Below, one piece after another: positions 57,872-64,000 of a stretch of DNA of 64,000 nucleotides. Source of the stretch: Lachancea thermotolerans CBS 6340 (taxonomy: Eukaryota > Ascomycota > Saccharomycetes > Saccharomycetales > Saccharomycetaceae); NCBI RefSeq assembly GCF_000142805.1, contig NC_013083.1:372001-436000 (forward strand), read 5' to 3'. Below the pieces are notes generated by a model, which saw only the letters and a program-made list of their open reading frames with translations, made no database searches and was not told where the DNA came from. Position 1 is the first letter of the stretch. Each line of letters begins with the position of its first letter. Made by a program: the position numbers and the translations under genes.

Positions 57872-59287
57872 TCAGAACCTTTCCTCCTCCAAAGCCTCAA
57901 GGTTCATCATTTTTAGACCATAGCCGCAGAGCATGCTCAGAAGCCCTAATCTCCAGCCGCGCCAGAGTTCATGTGTGCGTTCGCGCTCTTGCAATGTAGC
58001 CCAAACCCCCTTGTACTTCCTTGGGATTATTATCATGTTGTCTTCGTGAACAGGGAAAGGATCGCGTGCTTTGCCCCGCAGCAGGTACCACGTCTGCGCG
58101 CGCCTTGAAAGGTTTTCAATCGGCAGCCTAACAAACAGCTCCACCATCTTTGACATGAACTCCAAGGTGTTGTACCACATAGTTTGAGAGTACTTGTCAA
58201 TGTTAAACAGATGGTAAAGCGTAACACTCGTCAGCTTGCTGAAGAGGGTAGTGGCAACAGAGTCACCGACTTTGAGGAGGACCAAATCCAGAGGAAGGTT
58301 AAAAGCATGCTGTCTCCAAGACCATTTTCTCAACAAGTTTCGCAGACTCCGATCTCCGACCTTCACAGACGTAATAGTTAGTCGCGTGCGAATTATGTCA
58401 ACAGGCAAAAGTACCAGACCTGTGAAGACGCTAGCACTAATAGTCAGAATCACCGATTTCTGCGTATCTGTGGAATGCACTATGTCAATGAAGAAGGGGT
58501 CTGGTACCTGGAAAACGGGACTGAGCAGACCGGTGAACCACGCGTCAAGCGTAACAGACAAGAAATTGTAGATGAAGGTAGTGTTGTTCGCTCTCCAGAG
58601 ACCGCGAGTGCCTTCCTCATCCATCACAGAATTCAGCATGTCCATGGTATGGAGGGACTCGGGTTGTATTTTCTTCGTGAGGGTGGGCACTGAATGCTCA
58701 GTATGGTGCTGATGGCTTGCGGACCCCTCGATTTCTTCTGCTTGGTTACCAATGTCCGCTCTTGGGAAGTATTCTATTTCCTCTTCATCGTCTTCCACTG
58801 AATCATCAGCCTTTTCCTCTTCAACCTCCAGAGTAATCTTTGAACGGTCGTCGGGTTTGATGAGATTGAACTCACCTACTTGCAGAAGGAATCTGGCAAC
58901 CTCGAAGGGTTGCTGGATCAAGTGTCTGAAGTAACGCTTCAGGAACTGCTCTAGAAGCTGAGTACCGATGGCCCTCCACGACCTCCAATTGAGCAGGTCA
59001 CTCCACTCCATGTCGGCCAAGGATTTTTGTGCTTCTTCTGCGGAGGACTCAGGATCCCGCGATGGGTTTTTAAGGCCCGTAGTAAGCTGCGAAAGCATTC
59101 CGGATTCGCGCAGTTTCTTAGTAACCTTCGATTTTGATTGTGACACTATGTTCAGCCTGGAAGCGATGCTGAACCCATGATTATCGATGACCCCTTGATC
59201 TGGCTTGAAGACCGAACTGTAGCCGGCGTTAAAAGTATTCGGATCATAGTAGGGTCTGAGCTGCTGGTGAGTGTTGACCTCATCCAT
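57872..59287 (-). CDS. UGO1: Mitochondrial outer membrane fusion factor Ugo1
   Basis: Modified mitochondrial-carrier protein of the outer membrane that couples Fzo1 and Mgm1 in mitochondrial fusion. It has 471 residues (S. cerevisiae 502). The N-terminal half is soluble, with an acidic segment (about 165-185, VEEEKADDSVEDDEEEIEYF). Carrier-like segments are seen, for example IIRTRLTITSVKVGDR after a hydrophobic helix (VFTGLVLLPVDIIRTR, the degenerate P-x-D/E-x-x-x-x-R motif). The C-terminal ALEEERF is charged. Synteny: YDR470C. Confidence 0.93.
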   Translation of the reverse strand: MDEVNTHQQLRPYYDPNTFNAGYSSVFKPDQGVIDNHGFSIASRLNIVSQSKSKVTKKLRESGMLSQLTTGLKNPSRDPESSAEEAQKSLADMEWSDLLNWRSWRAIGTQLLEQFLKRYFRHLIQQPFEVARFLLQVGEFNLIKPDDRSKITLEVEEEKADDSVEDDEEEIEYFPRADIGNQAEEIEGSASHQHHTEHSVPTLTKKIQPESLHTMDMLNSVMDEEGTRGLWRANNTTFIYNFLSVTLDAWFTGLLSPVFQVPDPFFIDIVHSTDTQKSVILTISASVFTGLVLLPVDIIRTRLTITSVKVGDRSLRNLLRKWSWRQHAFNLPLDLVLLKVGDSVATTLFSKLTSVTLYHLFNIDKYSQTMWYNTLEFMSKMVELFVRLPIENLSRRAQTWYLLRGKARDPFPVHEDNMIIIPRKYKGVWATLQERERTHELWRGWRLGLLSMLCGYGLKMMNLEALEEERF

Positions 59288-59555
59288 CTCGCGCGCTTAA
59301 ACTGAAAACCCCTCTCCACCTTAGCCAGCAATTTCAAAGGTATCTTCGATTCAAAATATCATTATTAGTTGAGCTCGTTAATTTGTCGCCGTCCCAAGGT
59401 ACTACGCGGAGGACAATAAGAGATGAGCCCGCAGAACAGGGCGTAAATAGGGTGCCCAGGAAAGAATGCGAGCTCGCAAGCGCCCGCGCAAGCACGCCTT
59501 CCGTGGCACCAAAGACTAGCAAATCTGTTTCAATGCAGTGACCACACAATCGCAG

Positions 59556-60425
59556 CTAATCCGAGCCGTCGTCGGAGTTGTTGGACGGCGTAAAGCCGTA
59601 GTTATCGGCCACGTTCAACGAAACTACGCGTCTACCGTTGGTGTGTTGGTTGCGTAGCATGCTAGTAATGCGATTCATTTTTGTAACCGGCGGTCGCCCA
59701 GCCTGGGTGAAGGTGGCAGCCGAGAGCGCCAGGTTGGTTTCGACGGCCTTGTATTTCTCGCGCAGGGCGTAATCAATGCGCATGTCCAGCTCCAGGTGGT
59801 CCTGTCGCAGTTTTTGTAGGTCCTCAGCGCGTTCGTGGAGCCTGGCGGTCGCGCTGGCGCACCGCGTCTCGAGCACGGCAAGCTCCTGCTTCTTGGCGAC
59901 TACCTGCAACCCGAGAGCCTCGAGCGAGCCATGCTGCTCCTTGAAGCGCCCTAATTCTTCATTTAAACGCTGAACCTCTGCCGCAGCCCCGTGCTCCGGC
60001 GGCTCGCGCTCTCGCGCGTGCTCTTGGGCAGCAACCGCAGCATCCTGTTGCCGCGCGAGCTGCTGTATAAGCTCTTCGAGCCGCCTGACGTCCTGCGAGG
60101 ACATCAGAAGGCTCTTCAGGTGCTTGTTATTGTTGGTGCTGCGGGTCACAAGCCCCTCGAGGTTCAGCTGCGTTTGCGTGAGCCTGAGGTCCATCTGCGA
60201 AACCTGAGAGTTCAGAGACTCATTGCCATCCAGTAAGTGCCTGATACCTACCACAACCTCGCCTAGGTCCTCTTGGTAGCCCTCTATGGGGCTGGGCGGC
60301 ACATCACGTGCATCCTCACTCCCGTACGCACCGTTCACTGCTGCGTCCTCGCTCGAGGCGCGGCTAATTTCAGAGAGGCCACTCCCACTGCTGGGGACTT
60401 TTTCGTCCGGCGCTTGTTCACTCAT
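59556..60425 (-). CDS. Coiled-coil protein of unknown function
   Basis: Two hundred and eighty-nine residues from a clear ATG; I do not recognise it. The first 45 residues are acidic and Ser-rich. A nearly continuous coiled coil covers about 50-225 (LNSQVSQMDLRLTQTQLNLE, SSQDVRRLEELIQQLARQQD, EDLQKLRQDHLELDMRIDYA). A small conserved-looking tail follows (KMNRITSMLRNQHTNGRRVV), then a Ser/Asp-rich end. It could be a spindle, kinetochore or vesicle-tether component, but nothing in the sequence decides this. S. cerevisiae has no gene between UGO1 and RPL27B or between TDA3 and RPL27A that I recall, so it was moved, lost or diverged beyond recognition there. Frame length and compositional order make it very likely real. 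Confidence 0.8.
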   Translation of the reverse strand: MSEQAPDEKVPSSGSGLSEISRASSEDAAVNGAYGSEDARDVPPSPIEGYQEDLGEVVVGIRHLLDGNESLNSQVSQMDLRLTQTQLNLEGLVTRSTNNNKHLKSLLMSSQDVRRLEELIQQLARQQDAAVAAQEHAREREPPEHGAAAEVQRLNEELGRFKEQHGSLEALGLQVVAKKQELAVLETRCASATARLHERAEDLQKLRQDHLELDMRIDYALREKYKAVETNLALSAATFTQAGRPPVTKMNRITSMLRNQHTNGRRVVSLNVADNYGFTPSNNSDDGSD

Positions 60426-61073
60426 GCTCGGGCGCTAGAGACAGCTTCTGTGTCACTCGACAAGAAGCTGGGTGATAATCCGTTGGCTAGATCCATATTT
60501 GATTGTCATGGCCTAGGAATGCAGTTTCTATGTTTCCGTATTATATGATTATACATTCCGGGGTTTAGATGTGACTGTTTTCATCTTAGCCCAGACATCA
60601 TTTATTAACCCATACATTCAGTGAAATATCGCTGTTGAAGAAAATTAAATAGAATTGATGCGTGGGCCAGAACGGAGTCATTCGTATGCCACAGTCAGCG
60701 GCAGACGTCTACGTACTGAGATGAGGCAGTTCTGCGGGGGTTTCTGAGCAGTATCCCTGACCCTGGCACGAGCCACTCTTCAACGCCCGCCTAGGGACCT
60801 TGGGCCAGGGAGCTCCTAGGCGGAACTCCCAGCGGGTCTCCTTCGTGCTAGGCAGAGACTCGCCAGCTGCTTCCGCCTGGGACTCCTCGCAGCTGCCTGG
60901 AATTCCACCCTGCTGGGCTGGACCGTGGAGGCCGCCGCGAGCGAGATCCTGGCAAGCTCCGCTACTGACTGGCCGACGGCGCTGTAGCACCATGACAAAA
61001 TTTTGTAACATTTGGTTAACAGCACAGCTCTGATTCTTTACTTCACGAACACAGATAGAAACCATCACCAAAA
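60426..61073. promoter_or_regulatory. RPL27 promoter region with GC-rich hairpin segment
   Basis: A 648-base spacer. A Rap1-like site lies at 60607-60618. A markedly GC-rich block at about 60770-60985 contains a 9-base inverted repeat (CCGCCTAGG 60787-60795, CCTAGGCGG 60815-60823, 19-base loop) and repeated CAGCTGC. It ends just before a perfect palindrome ACAAAATTTTGT (60995-61006). No coding frame is convincing. Confidence 0.5.
60607..60618 (+). promoter_or_regulatory. Rap1-like site upstream of RPL27
   Basis: AACCCATACATT matches the core of the Rap1 consensus used in yeast ribosomal-protein promoters. It lies about 455 bases upstream of the RPL27 start, within the usual range. Confidence 0.6.
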
Positions 61074-61824
61074 ATGGCTAAGTTCTTGAAAGCTGGTAAA
61101 GTTGGTACGTATCAGCACAGATTATTGAATAGGACGAGAAACGCAGGGGATTGGAGTGCCAGAGCGTGAGATATTGAAGGTTGTGGGAAAATGGAGAAGC
61201 GGCGCATCAGAACGCCGAAGTTTGAACCAGGTATCTGCAATTACCAGAGGAAGACCACTGGGGATCAGCGCGCATGGCGTTAAGGGGCCAAGGCGCACAG
61301 GTATGGAACTTTCGGCACAGCCTAGAGCTGTTTGCCGAGAGCAGTGGCAGCAACTTCAGAAGCAACTTCAAACTCGCATAAGCGCGCAAGGCGTTCCACT
61401 CCCAGCAGCTCGCACATTTACAGCGCATACTAACTTTCACTCAGCTGTCGTTGTTCGCGGTCGTTACGCCGGTAAGAAGGTCGTGATCGTCAAGCCACAC
61501 GACGAGGGCTCCAAGGCGCACCCATTCGGTCATGCCTTGGTCGCCGGTATCGAGAGATACCCATTGAAGGTTACCAAGAGACAGGGTGCCAAGAAGGTGG
61601 CCAAGAGAACCAGAATCAAGCCTTTCATTAAGGTCATCAACTACAACCACTTGTTGCCAACCAGATACACCTTGGACGTTGAGGGTTTCAAGTCTGTCGT
61701 CTCCACTGAGACTTTCGAGGAGCCTTCCCAACGTGAAGAAGCCAAGAAGGTTATCAAGAAGGCCTTCGAAGAAAGACACCAGGCCGGTAAGAACCAGTGG
61801 TTCTTCACCAAGTTGAACTTCTAA
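61074..61824 (+). CDS. RPL27: Cytosolic ribosomal protein eL27 (Rpl27), two exons
   Basis: Large-subunit ribosomal protein eL27. Exon 1 is 61074-61104 (31 nt, [10 protein letters not shown] plus one base), the intron 61105-61444 (340 nt), exon 2 61445-61824. The donor is GTACGT, the branch point TACTAAC at 61428-61434, and the acceptor TCAG ends at 61444, 10 bases on. Joined, it encodes 136 residues, exactly the S. cerevisiae length, reading [19 protein letters not shown] across the junction. The intron position is the same as in S. cerevisiae RPL27A/B. Codon use in exon 2 is strongly biased. The continuous frame from 61156 through the intron is not the gene. It is the ancestor of YHR010W and YDR471W. 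Confidence 0.97.
61105..61444 (+). other. RPL27 intron
   Basis: A 340-nt intron with GTACGT donor (not the commoner GTATGT), TACTAAC branch point at 61428-61434 and CAG acceptor, splitting an alanine codon after its first base. I saw no snoRNA boxes inside. Confidence 0.93.
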
Positions 61825-62085
61825 GCATTTTACGTTGCATTGGACTTTCTTCGCGCCGGAACTTATGTAATCTACAAGCTTCTATAGTCTTTTAAATCGT
61901 CACTCACCAAAAGATCTAATTTACACGTTTGCGTCTCTTGTAATGAAGGGACACTTGGAGTAGTCGCTCCTGCTCGTGGAATAGTGTTTTCATGTCACAA
62001 ATTGTGCGAAAGCTCCTCTTTATGTTTGTTCGTTTCTTCCCCGGAAATTTGCTTCTTGAGGGTTCATTGGTGAAAAAGACCATCG

Positions 62086-63414
62086 ATGCAGCTGAGAGCG
62101 CTTTCCACAACGGCCTGTAGGGCCCTGCGGAAGCCCCAGTTCGATGTCAAAGGCATTTCAGGCCGACTAGAGGCCTATCTGCACTCCATTAAGGCGCGCC
62201 AGCTACTGGCGAGTCCACAACTCAGCGCCGAGCTACAAAACCTCCCAAAGCAGGAAAATGAGCTTAAGCTACTCAATCAGCAATTCGCAAGAATCCAAAC
62301 TGCTCGTAAAGACATTGAGCGTGAGATCAAGGAAGACAAGTCCAAAATGCTGCAGTCCCGACATCGGCTTCAAGAATTGAAGACAGAGGCCCAAGCTGTA
62401 GCTGCGGACCTAAAACACATGCAGGACAAAGTTCAGGAAACTTGTATGTCCCTTCCCAATCTCATACATGGCGACGTACCACTTACCGAACCGCAGGTTC
62501 TGCAATGGCTCAGCCCGCAGTCTGAATTTAGGCCTGATCCAAAGCGCGATCACCACGACATCATGGTACGCAAGGAACTAGTTGACTTCCGCTCTGCCGC
62601 AACTGTGACCGGAAATTCGTGGTACTACCTCATCAACGATGGAGCGCTCCTCGAGCAGGCTCTGGTGTCGTACGCTACCAAGAAAGCACGGGACCGCGGT
62701 TTTATAATGTGCAATCCTCCAAGCATAGCCAAGAATGAGGTCATTGACGCCTGCGGTTTCAGGCCCCGTGATATGAATGGTGAACAACAAATTTACCATC
62801 TAGCCGATACACAATGGGGTCTCACGGCCACGGCAGAGATAGCTCTAGCAGGACTTGGAATTGATGCAGTATTGGATCTCTCCCGCGGCTCCAAGAAATT
62901 ATGCGGCGTGAGTCGCAGTTACCGCGCAGAAGCTGGCGCCCGGGGTAAAGATACCAGAGGTCTCTACCGTGTGCATGAATTTACTAAAGTTGAGCTGTTT
63001 TGCTGGGCAAGACCGGATGACAGCGATCAAATGCTAGAAGAATTGCGGCAGTTCCAAACGGAGCTCGTAGAGGAGTTGGGACTTCCAGCGAAGGTCCTCA
63101 ACATGCCCGCCAACGATCTGGGTGCCCCAGCATACCGTAAGTATGACATCGAGGTTTGGATGCCTGGAAGAGGCTCCTTTGGCGAAATCACCAGTACTTC
63201 AAACTGCACTGACTTCCAAAGTAGGCGCATGAACACAAAATTCAAAGACCCCGTCACAGGGAAATCCTCGCATGTGCATACACTCAACGGTACAGCAATG
63301 GCCGTGCCTAGAGTCATTATGGCGCTTGTTGAGAACTTCTATGATCCAGTTTCCAACTTGATCGCGGTTCCGGCGCCATTAGTACCGTACATGGACGGGA
63401 AAACACACATATAG
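62086..63414 (+). CDS. DIA4: Mitochondrial seryl-tRNA synthetase Dia4
   Basis: Class II aminoacyl-tRNA synthetase charging mitochondrial serine tRNAs; loss in yeast also alters invasive growth. It has 442 residues (S. cerevisiae 446). The first 20 residues are a basic, Leu/Ala/Thr-rich presequence (MQLRALSTTACRALRKPQ). The N-terminal antiparallel coiled coil that grips the long variable arm spans about 40-120. The catalytic core follows, with motif 1 near DFRSAATVTGNSWYYLINDG, motif 2 SRSYRAEAGARGKDTRGLYRVHEF and motif 3 TLNGTAMAVPRVIMALVENF. The serine-binding TAEIAL is present. Synteny: YHR011W. Confidence 0.96.
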   Translation: MQLRALSTTACRALRKPQFDVKGISGRLEAYLHSIKARQLLASPQLSAELQNLPKQENELKLLNQQFARIQTARKDIEREIKEDKSKMLQSRHRLQELKTEAQAVAADLKHMQDKVQETCMSLPNLIHGDVPLTEPQVLQWLSPQSEFRPDPKRDHHDIMVRKELVDFRSAATVTGNSWYYLINDGALLEQALVSYATKKARDRGFIMCNPPSIAKNEVIDACGFRPRDMNGEQQIYHLADTQWGLTATAEIALAGLGIDAVLDLSRGSKKLCGVSRSYRAEAGARGKDTRGLYRVHEFTKVELFCWARPDDSDQMLEELRQFQTELVEELGLPAKVLNMPANDLGAPAYRKYDIEVWMPGRGSFGEITSTSNCTDFQSRRMNTKFKDPVTGKSSHVHTLNGTAMAVPRVIMALVENFYDPVSNLIAVPAPLVPYMDGKTHI

Positions 63415-63602
63415 AAGCGATTAGTGTCCAGATAGCATTTAGTTAGTGAATGTTATTTGCCAAGGCTTCCGGAGGGAAGTTGTAGATGTGATGAGAGTAA
63501 CCTCCGTGCGCAGCGATGGTGCGCCGTTGGTCAAGAGTTTAGCATTATTGAAGGGCTAGGGAAATATAGCTTCGAGAAACTAAGCGAAGGAGACAAGCCA
63601 AG

Positions 63603-64000
63603 ATGTTGCTGCTGGCCCTGAGTGATGCGCATATTCCAGAGAGGGCGATTGTATGTTTCCCCGTACTACTTTGTTCCCTGCGACTGTGTTCGTACTAACA
63701 CCTTAGAAGGATCTCCCTCAGAAGTTCAAGAAGTTGATTAGTGTACCCAACAAGATACAGCAAGTGGTACTTTTAGGTAACTGCACAAAGAGTTACAGTT
63801 TTCTGAAGTTTGTGAACCAAATATCGTCCAACGTTGTTGTAGTAAGAGGTGAATTTGATAACAAGACGGTAGCCAGAGAAGAAATACCGCTGAATACGAT
63901 CATAAAGCAAGGGGACTTTACCATCGGCTGCTGCAATGGCTACACCGTGGTACCTAAAAGTGACCCGCTCTCACTGCTAACGCTAGCGCGGCAACTGGAC
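63603..64000 (+). CDS. VPS29: Retromer subunit Vps29, 5' part, two exons
   Basis: Core retromer subunit with a metallophosphoesterase-like fold, which recycles cargo from endosomes to the Golgi. Exon 1 is 63603-63650 (16 codons, MLLLALSDAHIPERAI). The intron 63651-63706 is 56 nt, with GTATGT donor, TACTAAC at 63693-63699 and TTAG acceptor. Exon 2 runs from 63707 to the window edge, where the gene is cut. It reads KDLPQKFKKL and continues through QQVVLLGNCTKSY, VVRGEFDN, GCCNGYTVVP and DPLSLLTLARQLD, closely matching yeast Vps29. S. cerevisiae YHR012W also has an intron near its start. The insert after GEFDN is shorter here than in S. cerevisiae. Confidence 0.96.
63651..63706 (+). other. VPS29 intron (56 nt)
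   Basis: A very short phase-0 intron with GTATGT donor; the branch point TACTAAC ends only 7 bases before the acceptor TAG boundary at 63706. Confidence 0.93.

Noticed and set aside
61156-61824. Single-exon 222-residue reading of RPL27
   Set aside because: The frame runs back into the intron. Donor, branch point, acceptor and the exact 136-residue spliced length show the true structure.

Overview
The window is nuclear DNA of a budding yeast of the family Saccharomycetaceae that branched off before the whole-genome duplication (WGD). It looks Lachancea-like; the genus is an inference from protein similarity, GC content and gene order. Genes are compact and mostly intronless, and the few introns are short with perfect TACTAAC branch points. 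Gene order interleaves single copies that in Saccharomyces cerevisiae are split between sister segments. PPN1 to YMD8 combines chromosome IV (YDR452-YDR461) with chromosome XIII (YML028-YML038). STP1 to VPS29 combines chromosome IV (YDR463-YDR471) with chromosome VIII (YHR007-YHR012).

Layout. 1-1468: non-coding, with G1/S-type promoter motifs, probably upstream of a YOX1/YHP1-like gene lying off the left edge. 1.5-17 kb: PPN1, TSA1, USA1, RCF1, GUK1, NHX1, NDC1, RAD52. 17.2-27 kb: the giant HECT ligase gene TOM1. 27.2-39.5 kb: a small membrane-protein gene, the alternatively spliced SRC1/HEH2 ancestor, AMD1, PFA5, TFB3, CGI121 (one intron), YML037C-like, YDR461C-A-like, MRPL28, YMD8. 40.3-64 kb: STP1, SPP41, ERG11, RMT2, SOD2, PKH3, TDA3, TLG1, SDC1, UGO1, an unrecognised coiled-coil gene, RPL27 (one intron), DIA4 and the 5' part of VPS29 (one intron, cut by the right edge).

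The genes are housekeeping functions with no shared pathway: oxidative defence (TSA1, SOD2), ER quality control (USA1), mitochondria (RCF1, UGO1, MRPL28, DIA4), nuclear envelope (NDC1, SRC1), recombination (RAD52), endosomes (NHX1, TLG1, VPS29), nucleotide and sterol synthesis (GUK1, AMD1, ERG11). I saw no tRNA gene, transposon, retroelement, CRISPR array or centromere. The points most worth a second look are the overlapping double splice donor in the SRC1/HEH2 ancestor, a possible mitochondrial form of GUK1, a repeated CACGTG/TTGTTTCC array at 5.0-5.4 kb, a GC-rich hairpin-bearing segment upstream of RPL27, two genes I could not match to S. cerevisiae, and the point where the sister segment changes at 39.5-40.3 kb. 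Several start codons were moved to the first in-frame ATG that fits the family, because the longer reading frames begin at TTG or GTG.
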